Of a stretch of 64,000 bases of DNA, positions 52,182-61,483 are shown one piece after another. Positions within the stretch are counted from its first letter, which is position 1. Each line of letters opens with the position of its first letter. The notes under the pieces were generated by a model that was not told where the DNA came from, made no database searches, and saw only the letters and a program-made list of their open reading frames with translations. The position numbers and the translations under genes are program-made. Origin of the DNA: Cloacibacillus evryensis DSM 19522 (GTDB lineage: Bacteria > Synergistota > Synergistia > Synergistales > Synergistaceae); contig NZ_KK073872.1 in the NCBI RefSeq assembly GCF_000585335.1, positions 2,409,283 to 2,473,282 of the forward strand, written 5' to 3'.

Positions 52182-53633
52182 CTACGAGGGGATTTTTATT
52201 TTGCCGGCCTCCGGCATGCCGGCGGCGGCGATAAATTCCCGCAGCCGGTAGAGAGAATAGCGATAGGTCTCAGTCAGCAGCTCCGCGAACTCGCTCTCGC
52301 TGCCGCCGTCAAGCGCGCACAGCGCCTGGGCGCACTTGTCCTCAATGAAGTCCAGCCCCGCGCGCGCCGCGGGCTGGAACATCAGGTGGTTTCCCCAGAG
52401 GAGCAGGCTGTTCGTCTCATTGAAGATGTCGCGCAAAGGTTCGCCCGGCAGCGCTTCAAAGATACATTTCATAAAGGTCCTGGGGACGACCGTGCCCCGC
52501 TCGCTGAGAACTTCGCGCATGCGCCTCCTCTGGCCGTCCGTAAACCGCCGCGCGGCGAGCGGGGCGGCGTGAGGCAGCATAGCCGTCATCAACTGCAGGG
52601 CGCAGAGATAGACCCAGATGTCCCGCTTTTGGTTCGGCTCCGAAAAACGGCTGATGTCCTTCCCCACGCAGGAAAGTTCGACCCGTGGGCGGCAGCCGTT
52701 GCGAATGGAGACAAAGCCGCGCCCCCGCAGCATTTCAAGCGCCTGGCGCACCACATAGAGCGAAACTCCGTAATCCGACGCCAGCTCCTTCGAGGAGGGC
52801 AGGAGGTCTCCGTCGTTCCAGCGTCCGACGGCGATGCCGTCGATAATGTCTCTCGCGATCTCGGCATAGAGATAGATCCGCCCTTTGGCGGCATTCCAGT
52901 GAAATTTTTCCCGCTCACGGGGGCGGATATCCGGGTTCGCCGCCTCTATCTTCGCAATGTAGCTTTCGGCATACGCTCTCGCCGAGCGGTACATCAAACG
53001 CAGCCGCGCTTCGGCCGTGCCGTAATCGCGCCGCCGCAGCGGCTCCATCACCCAGCAGAAGCCGCGCCCATCATCCTCTCTAAGTGCGTCGTAGGGATGC
53101 TTGAAGCCGTCGGCCCGCGGGACCTGCGCGCTGAGTTCGAGGCTCGAATAAAGGTCGCCTAAGAGAGGGTTTCCCGATTTTTTAAGTATCGCGTGCAGCA
53201 CAAGCGAAGATAAACGCCAGCTCTCCTCGCCCCGCGCGCGGTCGGCCTTTTTTATAAGCGGGTCCAGGACATAAAAATCATCGTCGCCGCACTGTCTGGC
53301 GCAAAAGAGAAAAAGCGGCGGCATCAGGAGCTCGAGCACGTCATATATTTCAGGCACGGACTCTTTGCGGGCGACCGCCTCCGCCAGCTTCTGCCTAGTT
53401 CCGCCGCCGGGGTCTTCCGCCCTGACGACGACGGCGCGCCGCCTCTCGGCGGTGCTGATATACCCGTCGTCGCGCAGAGCCCTCAGCACGTCCCGGGAGG
53501 TGCGGATGCCGACGTTATACATGCGGCACAGCTCCGGGGCGGAGGGCAGAGGCGAGCCGCAGGCATATCTGCCGGCCCTTATCTGCGCAAGAATACTGTT
53601 ATATAGGTATTGAAACATACTATTCTTTTTCAT
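52182..53633 (-). CDS. GntR-family regulator built of two complete FadR-like units
   Basis: 483 aa from the ATG at 53633 (GAGG at 6 bases). Two GntR winged helices are present. The first is at about residues 5-70 (YNSILAQIRAGRYACGSPLP, RTSRDVLRALRDDGYISTAE); the second at about 240-305 (AEIARDIIDGIAVGRWNDGD, LPSSKELASDYGVSLYVVRQ, ALEMLRGRGFVSIRNG). Each is followed by about 150 residues of helices like a FadR/FCD effector domain. A tandem fusion of this kind could act as a single-chain dimer. Ligand and targets are unknown; it converges on the small membrane protein gene. Confidence 0.85.
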   Translation of the reverse strand: MKKNSMFQYLYNSILAQIRAGRYACGSPLPSAPELCRMYNVGIRTSRDVLRALRDDGYISTAERRRAVVVRAEDPGGGTRQKLAEAVARKESVPEIYDVLELLMPPLFLFCARQCGDDDFYVLDPLIKKADRARGEESWRLSSLVLHAILKKSGNPLLGDLYSSLELSAQVPRADGFKHPYDALREDDGRGFCWVMEPLRRRDYGTAEARLRLMYRSARAYAESYIAKIEAANPDIRPREREKFHWNAAKGRIYLYAEIARDIIDGIAVGRWNDGDLLPSSKELASDYGVSLYVVRQALEMLRGRGFVSIRNGCRPRVELSCVGKDISRFSEPNQKRDIWVYLCALQLMTAMLPHAAPLAARRFTDGQRRRMREVLSERGTVVPRTFMKCIFEALPGEPLRDIFNETNSLLLWGNHLMFQPAARAGLDFIEDKCAQALCALDGGSESEFAELLTETYRYSLYRLREFIAAAGMPEAGKIKIPS

Positions 53634-53760
53634 AGGCGGCCTCATCTCCTGCCAGTTGAATTGTACAATTTTATTATAACGTTTTTTGTTAAGCTATATG
53701 GATACGTATACAAAAAGTACCTTGCAAGATTTTTCTTCATATTTATAATCGGGGTGGATA

Positions 53761-56043
53761 ATGAAATCAGTCGCCGGGGTAATTCGTTCTTCAATTATGT
53801 ACAGAGGCATTGGCATGTTAGTCAAATACAGGAATTTTTCCCAATATAAAACCACTATTATTTTTTTATCGTGCGCCTTCGTCTTTTTTCTGGCGCTTTC
53901 AGGCATGATGATCCACAACGCCGTCGAGCTCAGGCGGTCCATAAACGACCTTACGGAAACTTACTTGAGCGACGTGGCCGACGAGGCGTCGCGCTCCGTC
54001 AATAACAGGCTCGCGGAGATATTCGGCTCCATGCGCATCATCGCAAGCTCGATCCCGCACCTGAAGGAGGCTGAAAGAGGGCCGTTCCTCGCGGAAAAGG
54101 CCGAAATTTCCGATTTCATCAATATGGGGATCGTCGGAGACGACGGCATCGTCCATTTTATATATGGAGAGTCCTATAATATAAAAAACAACCCGCTTTT
54201 TACCTCGTCGCTGGATAAAGATTTTCGTGCCGGGACGGAGGGGAAAGATATTTTTTATATAGCGCCTATCCCCGGCGGCGACCGCGACAGCCGCGCGCTT
54301 GTCGCGGTGAAGACAAAGAGGGATATGCAGGAGCTTATTGCCGGAAATTTTTTCGGCGGAGAGGGCAGCACCACCATACTCAACCAGAAAGGCGCCCTGA
54401 TCGTTCCGCCGCTAAAAAAGAAGCATTCGGAGCTCATAAGAAAATCAAATTATCAGGGGACCGAAGACTGGGCCGTAAGGATGCTTGACGATCTCGGCAA
54501 AAACAGGCAGGGGCGCTTCATCCTGCCGACCGTCAGCGGCAGGGGGATCTACATAGATTACAGGCCGCTCGCGATAAACGGATGGTTTCTCGCCATCGCC
54601 GTACCTACGGATATCATCGCCTCACACGCCGAAATATTCATCGCGCGCACGTTCCACGGGACATTTATCCTGATACCGATCCTCTTCTTGCTGACGGCCG
54701 CCGTCATCGGTATCCAGAACCGCTGCCGCATAATGGTGGAGAACGTTTCCTTCTACGATCCGGTGACGGACGGCGTCAGCAACGCCTGCTTCCTGGTCAG
54801 GGCGCGGAAAATCCTTAATAAAGCCCCGCGCGGCAGCTTCGCCGTCGCCTCCGTGAATCTCAGGAATATGGGGCTCATCAACGAATACGAGGGCAGGATG
54901 TACGGAGACGGGCTCCTGCGCAAGGTCTATGACATTCTCAACGCCGAGGCCGCCAAAGCCGGTGAGATGGCCGCGCGCGGCAATGCGGCGACTTTTTATA
55001 TGCTCATGGAAAACATGGCGGCGGAAAAGCTCCTGAAACGCCTCAAAGGGATCGCCGATAAGATCGAGAAGCTGGGCGACAGTATGGGGCCGATACGCGT
55101 CGACGTCGGCATTTTTCTCCCCTCTGACGAACCCATGACCGCGGAAGAGGCCGAAGTCTGCGCCGATACGGCGCGCAAGAGCGCCGAGCGCTCCTATCTC
55201 AGCACCTTCACCTTTTATGACGAGGAATTCAAACATAAACAGCATGAAGCGGTCTGCATGCTTAACGACATCGAAAGGGCGATCGAAGAGAAAAAGCTGA
55301 CCATTTACCTGCAGCCGAAGGTCTGTACGCGAACGGGAAGGGTCGCCGGCGCGGAGGCCCTGGTCCGCTGGAAACATCCCAAGCTCGGCTTTGTCAGCCC
55401 CTCGGTCTTTATACCGCTTTGTGAAAAGAACGGCATCATCGCCCGCCTCGACCTTATGGTATTCAGGGAGGTCTGCGAGGTGCTGTCCGGCTGGAAAGAG
55501 GCCGGCATGCCGCTGCTGCCGATATCGGTAAACCTCTCGCGCCAGCACCTGAAGAACCCCTCGTTCTTCGCGGACTACAAGAAGACCGCGGACGCGGCGG
55601 GCATCGATCCGAAGTTCATAGAATTTGAGCTGACCGAATCGCTGATGCTGGAGGGCAACGACTTCAAAAACGCGCGCCAGGTCCTCTCGGAGATACATAA
55701 GGCCGGCTTCACCTGTTCACTGGACGATTTCGGCTCCGGCTACTCGTCCTTCGGGCTGCTGAAAGACCTCCATATAGACTGCCTCAAGCTGGACGGGATC
55801 TTTTTCGTCAACCGTTTTGAAACGCCGGAGACAAAGGCCGTCATCGAGAGCATCGTCTCCCTCGCAAAGAGACTTAACATACGGACTGTGGCCGAGGGCG
55901 TGGAATATAAGGAGCAGGCCGATTTCCTGCGTTCGGTCGGCTGCGACCTGATACAGGGCTTTTACTATTACCGGGCGGTGCCGGTAAAAGAATTTGAGCG
56001 CATCATCCTTGAGGACAGGAATAAAAGCGCGGGCGGAAAATAA
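53761..56043 (+). CDS. Cache sensor, degenerate GGDEF, intact EAL phosphodiesterase
   Basis: 760 aa (start ATG 53761; an ATG at 53815 with AGAGG upstream is equally plausible). TM1 at about 35-55, periplasmic dCache domain about 60-310 (MGIVGDDGIVHFIYGE, GRGIYIDYRPLAINGWFLAI), TM2 about 310-330. Then a GGDEF-fold domain (DPVTDGVSNACFLVRARKIL) whose GG[DE]EF loop is replaced by ARGNAATF, so no cyclase is expected. The EAL domain (about 505-745) keeps EALVRW, NLSRQHL, ELTES, DDFGSGYSS, KLDG and AEGVE. Predicted ligand-controlled c-di-GMP hydrolase; a pilus or motility link is likely but indirect. Confidence 0.92.
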   Translation: MKSVAGVIRSSIMYRGIGMLVKYRNFSQYKTTIIFLSCAFVFFLALSGMMIHNAVELRRSINDLTETYLSDVADEASRSVNNRLAEIFGSMRIIASSIPHLKEAERGPFLAEKAEISDFINMGIVGDDGIVHFIYGESYNIKNNPLFTSSLDKDFRAGTEGKDIFYIAPIPGGDRDSRALVAVKTKRDMQELIAGNFFGGEGSTTILNQKGALIVPPLKKKHSELIRKSNYQGTEDWAVRMLDDLGKNRQGRFILPTVSGRGIYIDYRPLAINGWFLAIAVPTDIIASHAEIFIARTFHGTFILIPILFLLTAAVIGIQNRCRIMVENVSFYDPVTDGVSNACFLVRARKILNKAPRGSFAVASVNLRNMGLINEYEGRMYGDGLLRKVYDILNAEAAKAGEMAARGNAATFYMLMENMAAEKLLKRLKGIADKIEKLGDSMGPIRVDVGIFLPSDEPMTAEEAEVCADTARKSAERSYLSTFTFYDEEFKHKQHEAVCMLNDIERAIEEKKLTIYLQPKVCTRTGRVAGAEALVRWKHPKLGFVSPSVFIPLCEKNGIIARLDLMVFREVCEVLSGWKEAGMPLLPISVNLSRQHLKNPSFFADYKKTADAAGIDPKFIEFELTESLMLEGNDFKNARQVLSEIHKAGFTCSLDDFGSGYSSFGLLKDLHIDCLKLDGIFFVNRFETPETKAVIESIVSLAKRLNIRTVAEGVEYKEQADFLRSVGCDLIQGFYYYRAVPVKEFERIILEDRNKSAGGK

Positions 56044-56055
56044 AGACGTAGAGAT

Positions 56056-56096
56056 GAGAGTCCGCCCCATACTGCCGGGCGGACTCTCTGTTTTTT
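56056..56096 (+). terminator. Rho-independent terminator after the EAL gene
   Basis: GAGAGTCCGCCC pairs perfectly with GGGCGGACTCTC (12 bp, 9-base loop) and is followed by TG then T6. Confidence 0.92.
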
Positions 56097-56125
56097 AGTT
56101 TAGAGGCGGCGCGGACGGCTTCGCG

Positions 56126-57181
56126 CTATTCGTACCAGACCACGCGCGGGAATACCACGGAACAGGCCTCTCCCACCTCGAAGCGCGGCTCGCGGCGGCC
56201 CTTCTGCACGCGCACCTCCTGCGAACCGATCCTGACGATGTAATCGACCGTCTCGCCAAGGTACGCCATACGGGCGATGACGCCCTTGACGCCCTCGCCT
56301 TCGGCTACGAAATCGACCTCAGAGGGACGGCAGGCAAGCGTCGCCTTCGCCGCCGAGGCAAATTCTGCGGGGACCTCGCTCTTCAGCGCGCCGGCTTCGG
56401 GAGCGCTTTCTATGACGGCGCGCCCGCCGTCCAGCTTCACCTTGATGAAGTTGGAAAGGCCGATGAAGCTGAAGACGAACTGGTTCTTCGGCTTCGCGTA
56501 GATGTTGAGCGGCGAGTCTATCTGCATCGTCTGGCCGTCTCTCATGACCATGATGCGGTTTGAGAGCGCCATCGCCTCTGACTGGTCGTGCGTTACAAAT
56601 ATGATCGAGAAGTCATATTTGCGCTGGAGGTCCTTTATCTCAAAGCGCATCTCCTCGCGGAGGTGCGGGTCGAGGTTTGAAAGCGGCTCGTCAAGCAGCA
56701 GCAGCCCGGGGTTGATCGACAGCGCGCGCGCAAGCGCGATGCGCTGTTTTTCGCCGCCGGAGAGGTCGTTCGGATAGAGCCGGGCCTGTTTGGTCAGGTT
56801 CGTGTTTTCAAGCGCCTGCTTTGTGCGCGACTCTATCTCCGAACGAGAGAGGTTCTTTATCTTCAGCGGAAAGGCGACGTTGTCATAGACCGTCATATGC
56901 GGCCAGACGGCGAAGGCCTGGAAGACCATGCCGAAGCCGCGGTGTTCGGGCGGAACGTAAAAGTTCTTCGCCTTCGAGGATATCAGTTTGCCGCCGACCT
57001 CGATCTCTCCCTCGTCAAGGTCCTCGAAGCCCGCGACCATGCGCAGCGTCGTAGTCTTGCCGCAGCCGGAGGGGCCGAGGAATGAGAAGCATTCGCCCTT
57101 TTCTATCGACAGGTTCAGCTTATCGACGGCGCGTACCGTTCCGAAAAGTTTCGTTACGTCTCTGAGTTCTACATATGCCAT
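56126..57181 (-). CDS. Ferric/polyamine-type ABC ATPase (second of two)
   Basis: 351 aa. ABC ATPase with a C-terminal TOBE domain, FbpC/PotA group. Walker A GPSGCGKTTTLRMVAGFE near residue 40, Q-loop MVFQAFAVWPHMTVYDNV, signature LSGGEKQRIALAR, Walker B GLLLLDEPLSNLD, switch His IFVTHDQSEA. TOBE segment from about 240 (LACRPSEVDFVAEG). It starts 2 bases after the permease stop. The transporter has another ATPase at 58883-59983, so a heterodimeric motor is possible. Confidence 0.93.
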   Translation of the reverse strand: MAYVELRDVTKLFGTVRAVDKLNLSIEKGECFSFLGPSGCGKTTTLRMVAGFEDLDEGEIEVGGKLISSKAKNFYVPPEHRGFGMVFQAFAVWPHMTVYDNVAFPLKIKNLSRSEIESRTKQALENTNLTKQARLYPNDLSGGEKQRIALARALSINPGLLLLDEPLSNLDPHLREEMRFEIKDLQRKYDFSIIFVTHDQSEAMALSNRIMVMRDGQTMQIDSPLNIYAKPKNQFVFSFIGLSNFIKVKLDGGRAVIESAPEAGALKSEVPAEFASAAKATLACRPSEVDFVAEGEGVKGVIARMAYLGETVDYIVRIGSQEVRVQKGRREPRFEVGEACSVVFPRVVWYE

Positions 57182-57183
57182 CT

Positions 57184-58890
57184 TTAGGCACCTCCGTTAT
57201 CGGCGCGGCGTTTCTTTTCAAAGAAGCGCTTGATAAGTATTTCGCCGCCGACGATAAGGAGAAGCGCGACGCCGGCCAGCGCGCAGGCGTAGACCGTTTC
57301 GCCGTCCTCATTGAGCGTGTAGATGGCGACGCCTATCGTCCTCGTCGTCGGGCCGTAGAGCAGGACGGAGGTCGTCAGCTCGCGGAGCGCGGGGAGGAAG
57401 ATGAGGAAGAATGCCGCGACCATGCCGGGGCGGATAAGCGGGATGACGATGTCGCGCAGCGACTGCCACGGCGTGGCTCCGCTCGCGCGGCTCGCCTCGA
57501 CGAGCGAGTCGTGCACCTGTTCGAGCGCGGCGCTGTTGGACTTCAGCGAGAAGGCCATGTAGCGCGCGATGTAGGCGACAAAGATTATCCAGGCGGTGTT
57601 ATAGATATTGATGCCGAAGCGTCCGCTCCAGGTCAGGATGACGCCGAGGGCGATGACCGTTCCCGGCAGCGAGAAGGGAAGCATCCCGAGGAATTCGAGG
57701 AACCACTTGCCGCGCACCTTCAGCTTGACGAGGACGTAGGAGATGATGCCGCCGGCGATCATCGTCACGAAGGCCGCGGAGAGCGAGAGGTAGGCCGAGT
57801 TCCAGATCGCGTCCTTCGTGAGCTTCCACTCAAAGAGGACGTAACGGTAGTTCTCCCACGACATATTCTCCAGCGCGAGCGGCAGGCCGTAGGTGTTGAG
57901 GAACCCGACGAGGAAGATCGTCACCGTCGGCATTACGACCGTGATGAGCAGATAGACGCAGCAGAATATGAATAGCGGCGTGCGCAGCCCGCGAAGTTTG
58001 AGGACCGTCGGGCGCACGCTCTTTCCCGCGATTATCTGGAAGCGTCCTGATTTGATGACCTTGTTCTGCGCGTAGAGTATCACCGCGGCGGAGAGGACGA
58101 GGACGACCGAAAGCACCGTCGCGGCGCGGATCGCGGTGAAGCTGCCCGCGCTCTGGTGGATGAGCTCGTAGATCATCGTCGGGATCGTGTAGATGCCGAC
58201 TTCGGTGCCGAGGATGGCCGGCGTTCCGAAGTGTGAGAGCGAGTACAGGCAGACGAGCAGAGCCCCCGCGACGACGGCGGGCATGATCAGCGGTATCGTG
58301 ATCTTCCGCGTGATCGTGAAGAGCCCCGCGCCTGAGATGCGCGCCGACTCCTCAAGCGTCGGGTCCATGCGTTCGAGCGCGCCGCTCACCTGGATGAAAA
58401 CGAAGGGGAAGAGGTACATCGTCTCGATGATGACGATCCCCCAGAACCCATAGATGTTGAAGAGCGCGTGCCGCGTCCCCGTGATCGCCATCCAGAGCTG
58501 ATTGATGTATCCCGCGCGCGGCGAGAGGAGCATCTTCCACGCCAGCGCCCCGATGAACGCGGGCAGCATGAAGGGAACCGTAAAGAGGACCTTCATCGTC
58601 TCCTTGAAGGGAAGGTCGGTCCTCGTAACGAGCCAGGCGAAGAGCGTGCCGACGAATGTGCAGGTGACCGTGACGCAGGCCGCGATCATGATCGACATTT
58701 TAAGGGCCTGGAAGGTCTCCTCCTGCATGATGGTGTTCATGACGGCCTGCATGTTGAGGTGGCCGTCGACGATGAATGACGTCCAGAAGATAAGGACGAC
58801 CGGCAGGGCCACTATTACGACAAGGATCAGGACGGAGAGAAGGAATATGATTTCCGCCATTCCGAACTTTTTAGCGCCGGCGCTAGGCAT
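57184..58890 (-). CDS. Ferric-type ABC permease, fused double unit (FbpB-like)
   Basis: 568 aa with about 12 helices in two homologous halves, the usual AfuB/FbpB fusion. Each half has an EAA-type coupling loop contacting the ATPases: EESARISGAGLFTITRKITI near residue 185 and VEASRASGATPWQSLRDIVI near 475. Hydrophobic start AEIIFLLSVLILVVIVALPV. It overlaps the upstream ATPase by 8 bases. Substrate is probably Fe3+ or a small organic anion of the same family. Confidence 0.93.
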   Translation of the reverse strand: MPSAGAKKFGMAEIIFLLSVLILVVIVALPVVLIFWTSFIVDGHLNMQAVMNTIMQEETFQALKMSIMIAACVTVTCTFVGTLFAWLVTRTDLPFKETMKVLFTVPFMLPAFIGALAWKMLLSPRAGYINQLWMAITGTRHALFNIYGFWGIVIIETMYLFPFVFIQVSGALERMDPTLEESARISGAGLFTITRKITIPLIMPAVVAGALLVCLYSLSHFGTPAILGTEVGIYTIPTMIYELIHQSAGSFTAIRAATVLSVVLVLSAAVILYAQNKVIKSGRFQIIAGKSVRPTVLKLRGLRTPLFIFCCVYLLITVVMPTVTIFLVGFLNTYGLPLALENMSWENYRYVLFEWKLTKDAIWNSAYLSLSAAFVTMIAGGIISYVLVKLKVRGKWFLEFLGMLPFSLPGTVIALGVILTWSGRFGINIYNTAWIIFVAYIARYMAFSLKSNSAALEQVHDSLVEASRASGATPWQSLRDIVIPLIRPGMVAAFFLIFLPALRELTTSVLLYGPTTRTIGVAIYTLNEDGETVYACALAGVALLLIVGGEILIKRFFEKKRRADNGGA

Positions 58891-59983
58891 CCTCTATCAC
58901 TCCTTCCATTGTCCTTGAATCAAAGATGAGCTGGTTGGCGAGCCTTATCCCCACGCGGTCTCCCTCGTTGAAGATCAGATCGTTGTCTACCGCCCTGTGG
59001 GTCTCGATCTGGGAACGAAGCTCCATTCCCGCGAAATCAAGACGCTGGTCGACGATCGGTCCGAGCAGGTTAACCCGCTTTACGACGGCGGTCGGCATCC
59101 CAGCCTCCGGTTCACGTATGAGGTCTATGTCGGAGGGACGGCAGCCAAGGACGGGGTCCGCGGGCACGCCGCCCTTCACATCTTCGGCGAGGAGCTCTCC
59201 GCTCCCCTTCGCGTAGGCCTTGCCGTCGCGCACTTCGACGGGGATCATATTCGATATTCCCATAAAACGGAATACAAAGGCGTTGACCGGATTCTCAAAT
59301 ACGTCCACCGGCGTGCCGATCTGGCAGACGTTGCCGTTCTGGTCAAGCACCGCGAGGCGGTCGGAGATGGCGAGCGCGATCTCCTGATCGTGGGTGACGT
59401 AGAGGACGGTGACGCCGGTCCTTTTTTGCAGGGCCCTGATCTCGAAACGCATCTCCTCGCGCAGGTTGGCGTCAAGGTTCGTAAGCGGTTCGTCAAGGAG
59501 CATGATCTTCGGCTCGGCGACAAGCGCCCTCGCGAGGGCGACGCGCTGCTGCTGTCCGCCGGAGAGCTGTGAGGGGAGCCTGTCTTCAAGTCCCGTGAGG
59601 TTGACGCTGTTGATCGCCTCCTGAGTCCTCCTATCGGCTTCGCCCTTCTCCACCTTCTGCATCTTGAGCGGGTAGATCACATTTTCCTTGACCGTCATGT
59701 GGGGCCATACGGCATAGTCCTGGAAGACGACGCCCAGCGAGCGCTCGTCGGGCGGGACCATTATCTTCTCCGCCGGCGACGACTGCGTTACGCCGCCGAT
59801 CTTTATCGTGCCCGCGTCGGGCGACTCAAAGCCGGCGATCATGCGGAGCATGACCGTCTTGCCGCATCCCGAGGGGCCGAGCAGCGTGAAGCACTCGCCG
59901 TCCTTTATGGTCAGGTTGAGATCCTTGTAGACGACTTTGGGGCCGTAGGCCTTGCGCACATGTTCGATTTTTACTTCAGCCAA
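58883..59983 (-). CDS. Ferric/polyamine-type ABC ATPase (first of two)
   Basis: 366 aa. Walker A GPSGCGKTVMLRMIAGFE, where the residue after the P-loop Thr is Val, a harmless variation; Q-loop VVFQDYAVWPHMTVKEN, signature LSGGQQQRVALAR, Walker B IMLLDEPLTNLDANL, switch His LYVTHDQEIALAI. C-terminal TOBE region. Clearly a paralogue of the ATPase at 56126-57181, with which it brackets a single fused permease gene. Confidence 0.93.
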   Translation of the reverse strand: MAEVKIEHVRKAYGPKVVYKDLNLTIKDGECFTLLGPSGCGKTVMLRMIAGFESPDAGTIKIGGVTQSSPAEKIMVPPDERSLGVVFQDYAVWPHMTVKENVIYPLKMQKVEKGEADRRTQEAINSVNLTGLEDRLPSQLSGGQQQRVALARALVAEPKIMLLDEPLTNLDANLREEMRFEIRALQKRTGVTVLYVTHDQEIALAISDRLAVLDQNGNVCQIGTPVDVFENPVNAFVFRFMGISNMIPVEVRDGKAYAKGSGELLAEDVKGGVPADPVLGCRPSDIDLIREPEAGMPTAVVKRVNLLGPIVDQRLDFAGMELRSQIETHRAVDNDLIFNEGDRVGIRLANQLIFDSRTMEGVIEDA

Positions 59984-60013
59984 TCAAGACAACTCCTTTC
60001 GTTAATAAGATAT

Positions 60014-60041
60014 GGGGAAGGTCTGTTGTCAGCCCTTCCCC
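60014..60041 (-). other. Intercistronic hairpin between binding protein and ATPase genes
   Basis: GGGGAAGG/CCTTCCCC (8 bp, 12-base loop) in the 116-base gap after the binding protein. No T run. Such hairpins often protect the upstream mRNA so the binding protein is made in excess. Confidence 0.5.
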
Positions 60042-60099
60042 GAAAATTAAAGATTACATCATCGAGGACTCCGGTCTCCCGTCGTCCCGCATACGCTCT

Positions 60100-61089
60100 T
60101 TATTTGCCGGGGCGCATAGTATCCTTGAATTTCTTTATCGTGCCTTCCTTCGCGGAGCTCATGTTCTGGAAGTCAAGCTTGATAGCGTTGACGACCGCGT
60201 CATGCGGCTTCGGCAGCGGGCTGTCCTTGGGCATCACAACGTCCGCTCTTACAGGCAGCGTATAGTTGTCGGCGATGATCTGCTGGCCTTCCTTTGAAAG
60301 GAGGAAGTCGACAAATTTCTGCGCGGCGGAGAGATTCTTCGTTCCCTTGATGATCGCCACGGGGCTGGGGAGGACGATCGTCTCTTTCGGGTAGGCCATC
60401 GCGAGCGTGGCGCCCTTCTTTATCTTCGCCATCGTGATGTAGTCGACGCCGATGCAGGCGACAAGGTCGCCCATCGCCGTGTCGTCTATGACCTGGCCGG
60501 AACCCTTGCCGAGGATGCCGCCGTTCTTCTGGATATCTTCAAAGTATTTCCAGCCATAGAGCTTCTCAAGCGCTGCCACGCTGCCGTAGGCGGTGCCGGA
60601 GAGGGCGGGGTCGGCGATGCCGAAGGCGTCTTTATAGTCCTTGCCGAGTACGTCCTTCCATGTCTTGGGGGCCGTCTTGATGAAGCGGGTGTTGTAGACT
60701 ATGCCGAGCGTCCCGTTGCGGGCGGGGGTGAAGTAGCCGTCGGGCTCTTTGACGGGGCTTTCGACATACTTAAGGTTGGCCGACTTGTAGGGCTGGAGCA
60801 CGCCCTCCTTCTTGAGCTGGTAAAAATCGGGAACTTCGCTGTGCCAGAGCACGTCGACGACGAGCTTGCCGGCTTCGCGTTCGGCGGCGATCTTCGCCAT
60901 CAGCTTGCCCGCGCCCGCTACATAGGCGTCGAACTCTATGCCGGGATTCTTTTTGAGGAACTCATCTTTCAGCGCTCCGATAAGAGAATCCTTCATCGAT
61001 GTGTAGACGGTGAGCTTTTCCGCCGCCATCGCCGCGCTTGAAACAAAAATCATAGAGACCAGAAGCGCCGCTGCAAAAACTTTTTTCAC
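60100..61089 (-). CDS. Ferric-type ABC substrate-binding protein
   Basis: 329 aa from the GTG at 61089 (AAGGAGGTAAC upstream); the ATG at 61146 is inside the leader. Signal peptide MKKVFAAALLVSMIFVSSAA-MA. The mature part follows the AfuA/FbpA/phosphonate-type group: AEKLTVYTSMKDSLIGALKD, NPGIEFDAYVAGAGKLMAKI, ADPALSGTAYGSVAALEKLY, VLPSPVAIIKGTKNLSAAQK. Iron-coordinating tyrosine pairs typical of FbpA are not obvious, so the ligand may be an organic acid or phosphonate. First gene of the four-gene importer operon. Confidence 0.92.
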   Translation of the reverse strand: MKKVFAAALLVSMIFVSSAAMAAEKLTVYTSMKDSLIGALKDEFLKKNPGIEFDAYVAGAGKLMAKIAAEREAGKLVVDVLWHSEVPDFYQLKKEGVLQPYKSANLKYVESPVKEPDGYFTPARNGTLGIVYNTRFIKTAPKTWKDVLGKDYKDAFGIADPALSGTAYGSVAALEKLYGWKYFEDIQKNGGILGKGSGQVIDDTAMGDLVACIGVDYITMAKIKKGATLAMAYPKETIVLPSPVAIIKGTKNLSAAQKFVDFLLSKEGQQIIADNYTLPVRADVVMPKDSPLPKPHDAVVNAIKLDFQNMSSAKEGTIKKFKDTMRPGK

Positions 61090-61102
61090 AATGTTACCTC
61101 CT

Positions 61103-61180
61103 TGAAATAGTCGGGGGGGCTTCCCCCAATTTATTAAATTCCGCACCGCCGCCGCTCAAATATGCGGCGCGGCGGCAAGT
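61103..61180 (-). other. Structured leader of the binding-protein operon
   Basis: On the reverse strand two hairpins precede the start: CCGCC-GCGCCGC with GCGGCGGCGG (about 61142-61173), then GGGGG/CCCCC (about 61109-61123) just before the ribosome site. They could modulate translation. The rest of the 394-base gap holds the promoter, the folD terminator and AT-rich sequence, with no gene. Confidence 0.35.
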
Positions 61181-61282
61181 GCAAAAGTTAATTCGGTATT
61201 CGATAACAGGTACGCTGATCAATTAAAGGCTCCCGCTAACATAGTTAATGGTCAAATCGTTACATTCTTAACTTGCGGTTCA

Positions 61283-61317
61283 GGTATAGATTATATACCC
61301 ATAACAGCAAAAATCAA
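61283..61317 (-). promoter_or_regulatory. Promoter and inverted repeat of the ferric-type ABC operon
   Basis: Reverse strand TTGATT (61317-61312) and TATAAT (61295-61290), spacer 16. The -10 box lies in the inverted repeat GGTATA-N5-TATACC (61283-61299), a possible operator. Start codon about 190 bases downstream. Confidence 0.5.
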
Positions 61318-61404
61318 ATAGTAAGATTTTTATCTTATATAACTGACGAAAAGTTAAATGTAAAATTATTACATAAATAGTTTCTTATTTATCGATAAAC
61401 CTTA

Positions 61405-61450
61405 TAAAAAACGGCGGCTGGGATCGGCGTAAAAATTCCTCCGCGCCGCC
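61405..61450 (-). terminator. folD terminator
   Basis: Reverse strand GGCGGC...GCCGCC followed by G then T6, 34 bases past the folD stop. The loop is long, so support is moderate. Confidence 0.5.
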
Positions 61451-61483
61451 CCGGCCACAGTTTTTAATTTTTGCCGATCTGTG

